A stretch of DNA of 64,000 bases from Pegea sp. RAD2-039 (Eukaryota; Chordata; Thaliacea; Salpida; Salpidae): the NCBI GenBank assembly GCA_034620365.1, contig JAQGEQ010000334.1, forward strand, positions 124,001 through 188,000. The letters run 5' to 3'. Every line of letters starts with the position of its first letter. Position 1 is the stretch's first letter. The translations under genes were made by a program, and so were the position numbers. Positions 37,911 through 49,739 of this stretch are shown here, in pieces. The notes beneath the pieces are model-generated. The model saw only the letters and a list, made by a program, of their open reading frames with translations. It had not been told where the DNA came from and made no database searches.

Positions 37911-37938
37911 TTGTATAAAGTTTCTTTTTTCTTTAATA

Positions 37939-38384
37939 TGGATGAGAGACAAAACAATGCAATTAACCAGGAAAGAAAATCATCAAACTTTAATGTTGAA
38001 TATCCTAAACAGAGACTGATGTGGTATCGTATGAAGACCACTGACCAGCATAATTTGCAAACTAAGCGAGAAGGAAACGAAACTAACAAGAAAAAACTAT
38101 CCTCTCATGGTAATGCAGAGGCTTAGTTTGAATGTTTTGAATGTAAGAAAAGATTTAAGTTGAAGTCAAACCTGAAGTCTCATGAAAAAGTTCACTCTGG
38201 TGAAAAGCCTTTCGAGTGTGCTGCTTGTTTGCTATGTTTTTCTCAAAAATCATTTCTTGCTAATCATGAAAGAACTCACACCGGTGAAAAGCCATTCCAG
38301 TGTTATATATGTGGAAAAAGATTTTTTCAGAAGTCAACTGCTAATCGTCATGAAAGAACTCATTTTGTTAAATCTGTTCGATAG
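37939..38384 (+). pseudogene. C2H2 zinc-finger gene remnant with in-frame TAG
   Basis: From ATG at 37939 a charged 62-residue N-terminal stretch (begins MDERQNNAINQ) runs to an in-frame TAG at 38124-38126. The same frame continues directly into three C2H2 fingers: FECFECKKRF...H-EKV-H, FECAACLLCF...H-ERT-H and FQCYICGKRF...H-ERT-H. They are joined by the classical linkers SGEKP and TGEKP, each with CxxC, 12 residues, then HxxxH. The frame ends FVKSVR and a TAG at 38382. Such finger arrays bind DNA. The stop separates the N-terminus from all the fingers, and the next ATG (38160) lies inside finger 1 past its cysteines, so re-initiation would yield only two complete fingers. A 17-base GT...AG stretch spanning the stop does not restore the frame. 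It is probably a pseudogene or a fragment of a larger gene; read-through is possible but unsupported. Confidence 0.75.
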
Positions 38385-39156
38385 ATCATTTGCACAATTT
38401 TAATCAAAACGCATCTATTTTGTCATGAAAGTACGAATAAGAGTCAAACTTAATTAAAATTCTTCGTGAATAACTTTTCAAAAAATAAATATCGTTATTC
38501 CTAAAACGCCAATTTAAATAAACTGCTTAAACAATTTAATTCAAATTATTTTTCAACGATTCTGAAGATAACTTTCTTTAAAGATATGTGGTTAGTTCCT
38601 TCAATTTTAGTACCTGAACTTTTAGAATAATTTTGAGAAATTGCTTGGACAGCGTGTTAGAGAAACAATTTTTGATCCCTAGGTTGTTCATTAGACTATG
38701 ATAAGATAAAATTTTACAAAGTAAGTAAGTTCACACAATATATTTTTTGGTTAGAAATCGAGGATTTTATTTATCATCATAAAAGTAGTGTGAAGCGAAT
38801 TTTCAATCAACTGTGAAGTTAAGAAGCGTAATATGTAGTAATAAAACATATAATGTTATACAGTTCAAAGAATACTGGACAATTATGTCATTTATGTTGA
38901 GCTCGTGTAAGTACAGGGCTTGTTGAAAAAAGTAACTTATTTGCAAAAGAAGCGGGTCAAATAGGAAGTTAAATAATGACAATTACCTATTAAAAGTAGT
39001 CGACAATTTGTTTATAAGATTAATATAAAATCAAAACAGTCAATTGAAAACAAAGTATTTCTTGTTACACAATACTTAACTAAAACTTCAATTGTTTATT
39101 GTCAAATTATAACAAACAAAAAAAGAAACTTTAGTTAGTGCCTATTTAAATGATTT
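38385..39156. other. Intergenic stretch between zinc-finger remnant and LINE fragment
   Basis: AT-rich, with faint resemblance to repeat-unit pieces around 38640-38720 (compare 2390-2420 and 4800-4860). No coding signal. Confidence 0.4.
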
Positions 39157-39642
39157 ATGACAAGCGAAACTAATCTTAAAATTCTTACTTTTGAGCTTAC
39201 AGCCCATTACGAAAGTAATACTCCCTGTGACCTCATATACCTCGATTTTGCAAAAGCGTTTGATTCTGTCTCACACACTAAATTTGTTACTGTAATGAAA
39301 AACTTAAAAATCAATATCTTTATCTTACAGTGGATTGAAGATTACTTTTCAGCTAGAACCCAACAAGCTCGTGTAGAAAGATCTTTATCTACTTCTAGTC
39401 AAATCACTAGGGGTGCTCCTCAGGGTTCTGTTCTGGGCCTCCTTCTATTTTTAATTTTCATTGAAGACGTCATCAGAAGACTAGTAGTAGTAGATGATGT
39501 CAGAGTGTTTGTGTATGCAGATGATATCACGCTATTATGTTGCAATTCTTTAAAACTTTAAACTAAACTGCACAGTTTGGAAAACTGGTCTATGAATTGG
39601 AAGCTCAGAATCCAGCCCACAAAGTCTTGTGAAGACGAGAAT
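39157..39642 (+). mobile_element. Non-LTR retrotransposon (LINE) reverse-transcriptase fragment
   Basis: The frame encodes central RT blocks in the family order: TNLKILTFELTAHYE, then DLIYLDFAKAFDSVSH, WIEDYFSARTQQ, GAPQGSVLG and the catalytic YADD. A TAA at 39559 interrupts it just after YADDITLLCCNSLKL. The same frame then continues with TKLHSLENWSMNWKLRIQPT to about 39642, as expected for this part of the domain, so one nonsense change is inferred. The endonuclease and the C-terminal part are absent. The motif set is that of CR1/Jockey-like LINEs, which copy themselves by target-primed reverse transcription. It is a dead, 5'- and 3'-truncated copy in the low-copy core. Confidence 0.85.
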
Positions 39643-39645
39643 TTG

Positions 39646-41271
39646 TGAATGAAGTGAAGGAAATCACTTCATCTTCATTGATCAACTCACATTTGAAATA
39701 ATTCCTTTTTAATCTCAGTCTACAAAAACTCATATGAATGAACTAAATATTAACTATCAACCCTAATCATTAGTTAATTCTAATCAACAAATGTTAATTG
39801 TGCAATATGTCCATGCTGATTGTCGTGAAAACTATTTGTGTAATACATAAACACTATTAGTAGCAGAGAATTATGAAAAAATCTTAATCAAATTAATTAA
39901 ATACTAAATAACTTATCGATTAATACTTTATATCATAAATGAAATGGAAATTATGCAATTATTCTGTTTAATTTTAATATTTGGTTCAGATGTTTTGAGA
40001 TCGCCAATTTATAAAATTGAGTTTTTACTGAGTTTTTGTAGAACTAATTTACAAACAAACAAACAAAACAGTTTAGAATCAAATAAACTCATTAAAAGTC
40101 TCAACTCTTCTGTCTCTTTTCTATCTTCACTGATTAAGGTACGCTCGATTAAATTTCTTGTGTCTATCTCTTTTTCCAAACCAACTTTCTTTTATTCATA
40201 AATAGATTAACAACTTTCTCTGTATAAATTTTATAGTACTTTGTGTATATTGTGATTATGATTTATTATTTATTGGCATAGTTATTTAACTATTTAATTA
40301 GATGTTGCTACTAAAAACGTTTATTTTAAATATAAGATGTATATATCTGATTAAAGACTCTTCATTTCTTTCTTTTAATTTGATGCTTTTTTTATCTGTA
40401 AAGCTCATGATCATTAAATTCAATTTAATTTTTAGTTTTGTTTTTGTTTTATTTACAAATTAAAATTACTGAACCGGGACTACGTGCTTTTACTATCAGC
40501 AATTATGACGTCATTAATTTGGCAATCATTTGTACATTTGTATAATATTAGAAAGTTAGTTGAAAACAAAAACTTATATGTTCCAAGTTAATGAAAACGT
40601 CTAAATGTGTTTCAATGACCTCATGCTTTATTTTTTAATTCGATTTAAGAATATTTACGACTTTTATAGAATAAACACCTTGGATCATCACAAAAAATAA
40701 GGTAAAGATTGAAATAGATCTCAAAAAAGATATTATATCTCTTAATCTAATAAGCTTTCAATTAGACTAAATTAATTGTAAATGGATCAAGCGAAAAGTT
40801 ATTAATTTCTAAAATTAAAGAATTTTCAACGAATTGTCATTTTTTTTCGTTTTCCAATATTGTTTTTATTTAGTTATTTAAATAGTAGTAATCAGGTTGA
40901 ATAGAAACTTGATGAAACTTCCTTACATAAGTTTAATTTGCCTTGCGTTTACAGTCGAGTAGTTTTTCAAACTAGTTAAAATTGAAAGTTGTTTACCGTT
41001 TTTAAACCAGCATATTCTTTTTAAATATAAAGTAGCATTTATTAAGCTTTTTATTTAATTGATATAAATTATAATTTCTATGAAGTTTGTTTACAAAAAT
41101 ATTGTCATTAATTATAAACTCTGATAAAATCATCCGTAACTTTCTAATTGATCTCTAGAACAACTTCATTAACTGTCTTCAACAATAAATCACTACTCAT
41201 AATTCGACTTCTTAATCTTCTGTTGCAGCGTCGATTTTATAAAAAAATGTTATTTCATCTATTTATTTAAA
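39646..41271. other. Intergenic stretch downstream of the truncated cullin
   Basis: Searched on the minus strand for the missing cullin C-terminal half and none was found, apart from a doubtful short echo at about 41170-41240. An 85-codon plus-strand frame at 39944-40201 with a hydrophobic start is unrecognised and unsupported. A CRE palindrome lies at 40507-40514. Confidence 0.5.
40507..40514. promoter_or_regulatory. CRE-type palindrome TGACGTCA
   Basis: A perfect TGACGTCA, the CREB/ATF consensus, inside a wider imperfect palindrome (AATTA-TGACGTCA-TTAATT). It lies about 760 bp downstream of the cullin stop with no gene start recognised next to it, so function is unknown. Confidence 0.35.
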
Positions 41272-43386
41272 TTACAAAGAAAAATCCTGTATTCCGGAGT
41301 TGTCGGTGATGTGACGCTTAAAGTCCTCGTTGGTTGTGATGGAGAATTTCATGTCATTGAACATACTTTCGAGTTTCCTGGTGAACTGGCATCCACATTC
41401 AGTCTGAAATTCGATGACGTCTCGCGATTGATGACGTAGTTGATAAAAGAAGTAAACAAACCTTCAATTTGGCGATCATGTTTTTCTCAGAGTCATCTGA
41501 GATACTTTTGTTCGTGAGAAGACGTCTACTGAGATGCTGTTTGTAGTAGCGCTCAAAAACATATTTTTCTTGCAGAAAGCGAAATAGCGACATCGACTTT
41601 TCCAGGACGCTTTCAACGTCTTGTTCAGATAACTAGAAAGATCGGAATGATTATGAGGGCACCGGGTTGTTTTAAACTAACCATTTTATCTCCTTTCTTC
41701 AGTTTATCATCAATAAACAACGAGAGGTACTCTTGTGACTTCGGGTTGAGATTAACAAACCATTCAAAGTCACCCCTGATTATCTTCTTAAAGATATTAT
41801 CATTTTTGAATGATTTAGTCAGAAAGTCATCCATACGATCCTTGAGGTTCAGCAAGCTCTACAAGGTTGAAAGTTAAAAGGTTAGATGATAAATAGAAAG
41901 AAGTACCTGGATGTAATCCACTGCAGACTTTTGACCACAATCTTCAACAAGAGCTTTTCCCTGCTCTCGAAAGTACACACTCACACAATCCTTCAAAGTC
42001 AAAAGACCTTCAGGAACTCTTTCAATCAACTTGTACATACGAAGAAGATCTGTAAACAAACACCAGTTTTATATTTAATTTATGTGGTTGGAGAAATCCA
42101 ATAAACCCTCTTCTTTATCATTCTTTAACATGTGAACAGCTCCAGAGTTTTCCATCTCAACTATGGTACGCATGTGCTTCTGGATCAGCTCGCTTTCAAG
42201 AACTGAATCAAAAAAACAAATTTGAAGCTGGTCGTTGATGATGAGGGTGTCTAGGTACCAGATATAATAGCTGGTTCGCTCATTGGATTAAGATAATGAC
42301 GCGCTCTTTCGACTTCCTCTTCGATTCTAGCTTCAACTTTATTGATGTAGACAGAGGTGCTGTTTTCAGCTAACAATTTCTGGCTTTCCAACTACAAATG
42401 ATAATTAAATTAGAAATGTTTATGATTCTTAAGGAAGATTTTTACTCTATAAAATTCAGCCGACTGCTGCAAAAAAGCGATCTCAAATTGTTGCTCGTAA
42501 ACGTCTCGGTTATTCAGCGATAAAGTCGTGAGCATCATGCAAGCGCTTCTGATAGAACCTCTGAAAGTAGATGTTTAGAAAAATGTTTTAAATACTCTAG
42601 AGTCATCTACCTGTCAACAACTTCCCCCTTTCGTTCGCGAGCTACGAGATCTAGAAGCACTTCTTCAAGATAACTTCCTATCTTCTTGGGGCGGATCACT
42701 TCATCTCGAAAGAGTTTTAATCCCAGATGATAAACATTATCGACGTTATTTTGAGACACATAAACCCGATCCTTTATGAAAAAGATGTGAGAAGATCAAC
42801 ATGTAGGTAAAGATACTTACCATATGCGCCATGGTATGTCTGATCTTTACCATGCAGGTTTGATGGTCTTCCCAAGCAGCGTTCAGTGTGGACAGGAAGT
42901 TTTTCTTCAGTGAAGCAATCACATCAACACTAACCTGAAGTAAAAGAAGTTTTTTTCACTAAATAAATCTCTAAAAGTCATTTTAGACAAACAGAACCAC
43001 CCAAATACACCCGATGTTCGATGACTCTCAGCTGGGACAGTGGCATCAACGTCCAGCTAGTGTCTGCCTAGGTTAGGACCTAATAGGTGGCCAATTATTT
43101 AGAAAATATTTATAAGAAACATCTTTTGATGTGAGCTTTGCCAAATAAACTATAAAAATGATCGACCCAAATTCCAAAAACCAATCACCTTTAGACGAAG
43201 ATGGTCAGTGACCACCTCTCTCAATCCATTGTACAACTTCTCGCCATGCTCATGAATAACCATCATGTAGGCATTCCTATAAAGTTCTTCAAATCTAAGA
43301 CTACCCTCGTTTTTGTTTTGAATTTGTTGGATTGCTTTTTTGAGCAGATCCCAGTTGTTCAAGAAGTATCGGTCATCCACTGTCAT
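41272..43386 (-). CDS. CUL3-like: Cullin-3-like gene, 3'-truncated (479 codons)
   Basis: Ten exons on the minus strand: 43386-43189, 42934-42821, 42771-42611, 42560-42446, 42391-42259, 42202-42107, 42049-41907, 41858-41682, 41632-41462 and 41403-41272. All nine introns are GT-AG. The first is 254 bp, the others 48-58 bp, and phases agree throughout. The joined frame is open and follows cullin-3 closely: [20 protein letters not shown] in exon 1, [10 protein letters not shown] in exon 3, [14 protein letters not shown] in exon 8, ERYYKQHL and [13 protein letters not shown] in exon 9, [15 protein letters not shown] in exon 10. CUL3 is the scaffold that joins BTB substrate adaptors to RBX1 in ubiquitin ligases. 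This copy has the N-terminal cullin repeats but ends at a TAA about where residue 475-480 of the roughly 770-residue family protein would be. The rest of the cullin homology domain and the neddylated winged-helix domain are absent. An AATAAA lies just past the stop. The chosen ATG follows a TTTTTTTCTAG acceptor, so a short upstream exon (family N-terminus with MRIR) may exist but was not found. It is either a degenerating duplicate or a truncated regulator. Confidence 0.9.
42935..43188 (-). other. First intron of the cullin-3-like gene, unusually long
   Basis: This 254-bp intron is about five times longer than the other eight. It begins GTGATTGG and ends TTTTACTTCAG. Its middle (about 43000-43090) is clearly less AT-rich than the surrounding DNA and contains CAGCTGGGAC and CTAGGTTAGGACC on the plus strand. 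No exon with cullin similarity was seen in it. Confidence 0.6.
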
Positions 43387-43389
43387 CTA

Positions 43390-46010
43390 GAAAAAAAATC
43401 AGATTTTATATTTTCATTTTCTTTGTATGAAAATTTTTTTATCAAATTAAAATAAAAAGATAGTGAATAAAAACAGAATTTTTGAGAATCAAAAATGTCA
43501 TATCAACCAATAAGTTGATTTCCTTTTACATAAGCTGGCTAACTTAGACTGAAAGTTTATAACTGCTCAACTTATAAAAGCCTGAAAACTGAAGTTAGCA
43601 CCTCATTTTTATTATAAATATTTTCACTCAACTTTGATAAAACGCATTTTGCAGAAATTTGTTGAAAAAAAAAATATAAAAATGGGTTAAATATATTTGT
43701 AAAAAAAAGTTTATCATAAAATAAGTAAAAAAACACAAGTTTCTGAAAATCACAAAATGTAATGATTTATATAATTATTAATATATAGATGAAAACCAAA
43801 TGTTTGAATTATAAAACTAATTATAATTCCTACTCTAATATTTGATAAAGCTTTAATAAAATCTCTATAAATGTAAAATTAATTTAAAACTATAAGCATA
43901 GCAAGTTAACTTTAAATTACAAATAAAAAATCAACAATATACTACTATCAACATTTTAGCAAAAAATGAAATTCTTTAATCCACTATATTTAAACCAGTA
44001 CAACAAAATTGATATCAAAAATGATAAAAATTTCTATCACTTTATTAGTGTCTGAATAGTTTGAATCTCGATGAAACATGTGGCTGCTTCGTGTGTTTGT
44101 TTTAAAGTATGTAGGTGTTTGTCTGCATAAACAAAGAAATCATGACGTCGTACATCGAAAGTAGAAGCGAGAAAAAACACCCTCTACAACCAGCCTCATA
44201 AACATGAAGCGATCGTGCCTCAGTCACGCGCAAAACAATTGTTAAGATCATTTAAGCACGTTTAAACAATATTTTTAATATGCACAAAAAATTACTTTTA
44301 AGCTAAAAATGTATTCTTTTAGAAAGATACTAAATAAAAACTTAAATTTTCTGGTGCTTTAAATAATAAAACAAGAACAATAATTAAAATATAACAAGTA
44401 AAAGCAGTAGCAGCCAAGTTTAGCTAACTACACTCTTTTTCAACAGCATTAAGTATTCAAAAAGTTATTTAGTCTGTTATAATCAAAAAGATACTTAACC
44501 TTACATTCAGAAAACCTAGCACTGTACTATTGCTTAAACTATAGATCCCATATACTTAAAACAAAATGTTCTATTATTAAGCTAATCCTGTAGCAGGCTA
44601 CAGATTTATCTAACAACTGAAAAAGAAACATAAATTTTTTATCTTGTCTTTAAACCACAAGGAGATAACATAAACACTTTTGCAATCAGAAAACTTAACT
44701 TTGCGCTTTTAGCTTAAGTAACGGATCTAGAAAAAGCTTACATGAAATGTTTTTGAATTTAAAATGTTGATCAAACCTAGTAATACCTTGAAATTTAAAT
44801 TAAATTTTGAAGCAGAAATGATTTTGTACGCAAAAAAGTTATGAAAAAGAAATGAATTATTATTTTGAAAATGAATTTGAAAAAACCATTCTAAGTAATG
44901 GTAGCTGGAAGAAATTTTAAGTTGATTCAAAAAACTGACATTACGACTGCAAAACATTTTTTCCTTCTATTTACACGATAGACTCATATAAATAAACAAA
45001 ATAAATCCTAAAAGTATTTTTACACAAAACTACCGCTGAAGTATTTTGGTACTTATGAGATCATGAAATAATTCTGTCTTTTTAAAATTAATGAACGTCA
45101 TAAAGTACTTAAATACAAAAAAGCAAAAAAAAAAAACAATATATAAGAAAACAATCTAAATAACCATAAATAAAACTTCTGAACGTAAGTATATACAATA
45201 AATAAATGTTTGCTTGCATTTTGCTGCTTCAAACTCACTTTTACAATTTATAAAGATATAAAGCTAGATAAATATGAACTTTTAACAATTAAACTAGATA
45301 TTTAGCAACTATCAGTGGTAAACTTAACATCCTAACTCGAAGACAAAATGTGAAAAATTTTGTTAGAATGGGAACGCCCAAACTCAAAAGTTTGCTTTTG
45401 TAATTATGAAAAGTGATATAATAATCAAGAAACGACTAACTCATTCAGTAAAAGCAGCAAATATTTAGAAAATTTCGGATAATTACACTGCTGTAGATGT
45501 TATTCTTTAGATGAATATTCTTAAACTTTAAATTTGAGAAAATTGTAAATAGACAGATCAGCTTATATTTTAATCTTTATTTACAAATTTTTAGATATAT
45601 TTTGACTCGAAGTTACAACTAATACATAAACAACAGTAAACTGATTTAAAAATTAAAATATGAACTGTAGTTTGAATAAATGACAAATATATATAAAACA
45701 AGCACAAAAGTTAACCAACTATTTTAATCTTTTCTCTACTAATTAAAGTAATTTAAATCTCATTCTTAGAATGCTAACAGGATGAAAATCCGGTTTTTGT
45801 TAGTTTAAACATGTTAACAATTTTTAACATTTCAAATCAAAAGCGCTTAATATATAATAGAATTGTTATTCCAAATTGTATTCTATTTCTAGTAAGAAAA
45901 TTATTTTTGCGTTTTTTAAAAAAATAAATGAAAAAAAAATCTTAAATTTATAATTATAATTAAAAAATTCATGTTTATATAATATGAAATTCAACGTGAT
46001 GTCATTATCC
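43390..46010. other. AT-rich stretch upstream of the cullin copy, no gene seen
   Basis: Apart from the GC-enriched island at 44085-44245, this 2.6 kb has no recognisable gene or repeat unit. A 76-codon minus-strand frame at 44727-44957 has no domain. The right repeat field begins at about 46010-46040. Confidence 0.5.
44085..44245 (-). promoter_or_regulatory. Candidate promoter or 5' region of the cullin-3-like gene
   Basis: A GC-enriched island in otherwise very AT-rich DNA, about 700-850 bp upstream of the first recognised cullin exon. It holds a CRE-like TGACGTC core at about 44143 and the runs GCGATCGTGCC and CAGTCACGCGC. No cullin N-terminal exon (MRIR motif) could be read in it. A 21-codon minus-strand reading frame starting MFMRLVVEG is present but looks incidental. 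The promoter role is inferred from position and composition only. Confidence 0.3.
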
Positions 46011-48045
46011 ATTATTTACGCTGATTTTTACATTTTATTAGAACTAAAATCGTTCATAGTAGTTTTCATCGGTTTTCATTAGAATGTAGCGTTTCTAGTT
46101 TTTGTTTGCAGTATAAACAACTTACTTCAATAAATTGAAGAAATCTACTCTTTTGTTGTACAAAAGTAAACAAATATTAACTAATTACAAACTTTTGGAA
46201 TGGAAAATTATTTATGTAATAAATTGATTGAGCAATATTTCATAAAGCTGTTAAAATATTGTTTGATAAATCAATAACAGTATGGTAACTTCTGACTAGT
46301 TTTTGTTAGATGTAAATAAGCAGCTAAATTTGAAAATTGTTTCTAATAGTAAAAAATATTTAGTTGAAATTTGACCGATAGAATTTCTGTCTAATTTGAC
46401 TTATATAGCTTCTTGAATGAAAAAATGACTTGTTTATCATACAAACTGATGTAAACAATAAAAGTTTCTCTTGATTTTCATTTGTTTTGTTTAAATCTAA
46501 AACAATTTTGAGGAACACAAATCATCAATGACAGACGCTGTTGAAGACAGGCAAAATAATGTTATTAATTCCTTTTATATACTTTATTAAATTATTCCAA
46601 TTGCAACAGTTTGTTATCAAATTGTATTTAGGAAAATTATATCTGTTTAAAAGTGACTTACTAGTATAAGAAGTCAAATGAAGGATAGCTAATTTAACTT
46701 AAGGTCAACAGCAACAACGAGCGAATGTTTTAGCTCTCAAATAATTCTCTTTATAAAGTAATTTTAATTTGTTTAATTTATGTAATACTTACTATTTATA
46801 AAAACATTTCCATCTAGCTTCAATAGGATTAGCAATGTTTATCTTTTTGTCACCCGTAAAAAAGGACGGGTTCCAAAGTAACAAGAACAACACCAACAAC
46901 AGTGTGCATTCTTATTTGCAGCAACACAAATCATTAATGACAGAAGTTGTTCATGACAAGTGTAATAATATTGTTAATTTCTTTCTAATACTTAATTAAA
47001 CTATGCTAATTGCCGCATTTTTTTATCAAATTGTATTTAGGAAAATTATATCTGTTTAAAAATGACTTACCAGTATAAGAAGTTAAATGAAGGATAGCTA
47101 ATTTAACGTAAGGTCAACAGCGACATAAAGCGACTGATTAAGTTCTCAAATAATTTGATAGAAGTTTTAAACAAAATTTATTAAACTAAAATGACAACAA
47201 CCAACTCGTTTTGTTTTGTTGTTAACAAACATTTGTATGGAAAATCGAATAAACATAAGCTAGTAGATGATTTGCTACTATGTAAAATTTGATAACTTCT
47301 TTAATAAATTGGCTTAATTTTAACATCTAGACTTACAGTAATATAAGAAATTAAATAATTTTAGTATACATAAATGATCTTATACTTGATTTTTGTTAGC
47401 AAACTTAGCATTGTATTTTGTTAGCAAGATTTAATTCATTTGTCAGTAATACAACTGTCAGTACAAAAGTAAGCAGCAACTGTAAAGAAGCAACTTTAGT
47501 CTGTTTTTACTTTGAGATTTCAGAATAAAAAATTGAATAAAAGAGAAGATAAATTAAAATGCCAACAGCGACAGCTGGCGGATGTTGTGAATTACAAAAA
47601 ATTTGTTTCAATAAAATGTTAGAAATAAAATAAATTAAACTAAACCAAATACAAACAAATCGTTTTTTTAAAATAATTATGTTGACTTATTTCAGTAAAA
47701 TATTTATGAGGTTAACGCAAATGAAAGTTGATTTTGCTAAAATCAGAAAATATATGTTTTTAACTTTAAATTTTCTTTTATTTAATATCAAAATAAAAAA
47801 TATATTTGATTGATGATTAAAGAACATAAAATCTTGATTCTCAATTTTTGGATTATAGTTTTTACTAACAAAAATGAAAAATGTTTTTATATATCATTTA
47901 TAGTGCATTTGTTGAATTATCTACAAAAGGTACACTTTAAAGGTAAACCATATATTTCGTACAACTGTTTTTGTTCTATTTCAACACAAAAATTTGCTTT
48001 TAGTAATGGAAAAAATTGATCAAAAATTGAAATTTATAGCTGTTA
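46011..48045. repeat. First right-side repeat units
   Basis: 46.04-46.35 kb is the inverted match of 30.93-31.26 kb. 46.78-47.6 kb carries units in minus orientation like 50.9-51.3 kb. It contains a perfect ACCCGT/ACGGGT hairpin at 46852-46871 and a 25-bp GC-rich box at 47563-47587. No gene. Confidence 0.6.
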
Positions 48046-49151
48046 TCTCTTGGTTTTGTTATTAACAAACAATTGTATAGAAAATCAAATCAGTTTTTAA
48101 TCAATATTACCAAGTAGAAATATAGTTACAATTCTGTAGTTTTAATTTTAAATATTTTCCGGCTCAACTTGATTTTCAATTTCTGGATAATAATTTTTAC
48201 TTGAGAAAATCAATTAAGTTTATAGCGCACTTATTAAATTATGTACAATAGTAAACTTTAAAGTTTCTAAACTTTTTTTGGTACTTTAAAAAAAAAATTG
48301 TTTCTAAGGGATGAAATATATTCCGTTGAAAACTGGCAGCTATAACTGTTGTCTGTTTTGGCTTATATAGTTTCTAGAACAATAAAATGATCTGATTATA
48401 TATATACATATATATGTATATTATAGAAACTGATTCAAACAATAAAACATTTGCTTCCCATTCTATTCACATGCTTAAATCCGAAACAAATTTGACGCTT
48501 ACAAAGCATTAATAACATAAGTTTTTCATGACAATTGTAATAATATTATCTGTTTTTATTAGTTTAATAAATTTTTGGAAATATAATTTTGGTATGTAGT
48601 AGATTAATAAGAATTAGTTTATTTGTCAGTAATAAGATTTTCAGTACAAAAGTAGGCTGTTAAATAGTTAAAAACCAATTCTCTAATGGCTAGTACCACA
48701 TTTTAACATCAATTGTATTTAAGATAAGTTTTTTTGTTTTGAAATGATTTTTTTTAGTTTAAGAAGTCAAATAAAAGATAAAAAATTTAACGTAAGTTTA
48801 ACAGCGACAACTAGCGACTGTTCAAGTTTACAAATAATTCGACAAAAGTTTTGAAAACAAAATATATTAAACTGATATAACAACAAATAACTTGTTTAAT
48901 TTTCTTATTAATAAACATTTGTATAGAAAGTTAAATCAACTTATGCTACTAAATTATTTGCTGCTATGATCTATTAAATTCATTGATTAATTTTCCGCAA
49001 GCAATAGCTGTAAAATTTTGCTAACTTCTTAAAAATATTTGTTAAATTTGAAATGTATTCCTACTCAGTAAAAATATTATATTTTTTATAAGTTAAAAAG
49101 TAAAAGAAAATTGAAATTATCCCCAAAATTCAACTTTTTACCAGTTTAAAC

Positions 49152-49260
49152 CACAAACACTAGATTATAAGAAGGTTTTATATAATAACAATCTGAAACT
49201 AAGGTCATTTTCCTATGAATACTTTACTTTTTTCTAATTTGGAGTTGAATAAATTTCAAC
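49152..49260 (+). promoter_or_regulatory. Promoter-hairpin module, GTTGAA class (right arm)
   Basis: Element CACAAACACTAGATTATAAG, TATATAA, perfect GTTGAA-TAAAT-TTCAAC at 49244-49260. Mirror of 13744-13852. Confidence 0.5.
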
Positions 49261-49739
49261 AAACATCAATTAAATTTACCAACGAGAAATATGGTAGTAA
49301 TGCTACATTTTCCATTTCAATATATAAAACTCAATTTGATATTAAACTTATGGATTATAATTTATTATTAAATATTACTTTAAAATTTATTAGTTTTATA
49401 AGACAACTTTTGTTATAAGACATTTTTTATTTATACCTAAAGGTTAAAAAAATTACAACGTTTTGGTAGTATTAGAAAAACTTACCCAGGAGATGTATTA
49501 AAGTTTTTAAGGTTGAATTTGTACAAAACTTTAAACAAAGAATATAAACTAAAGATACAGTTTTCAATGATTTCTCATAAATCAAAAATTCTAATTTGAA
49601 TAATTGTTTGATAACAGTTAATTTAGATTTGATTTTTTAAATCAAGTTGTATATAAGTCATTTACTATTTCTAAATTATTATCGATATTGACATAAACTA
49701 AAATCACAAAATCTGGTGATAAAAATTGTAATAATAATA

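Noticed and set aside
38108-38126. Ultra-short GT...AG intron that would remove the zinc-finger TAG
   Set aside because: Splicing it out shifts the frame into an immediate TGA, and 17 bases is too short.
39944-40201. 85-codon frame with hydrophobic N-terminus
   Set aside because: No known domain, no conserved copy, no promoter evidence; such frames are expected by chance.
41647-41877. Plus-strand frames over the cullin exons (41647-41877, 41886-42104, 43201-43455)
   Set aside because: Antisense shadows of the spliced minus-strand cullin frame.
46852-46871. ACCCGT...ACGGGT hairpin as a bacterial-type terminator
   Set aside because: The context is eukaryotic, and the stem matches the third module hairpin class rather than a terminator followed by a T-run.
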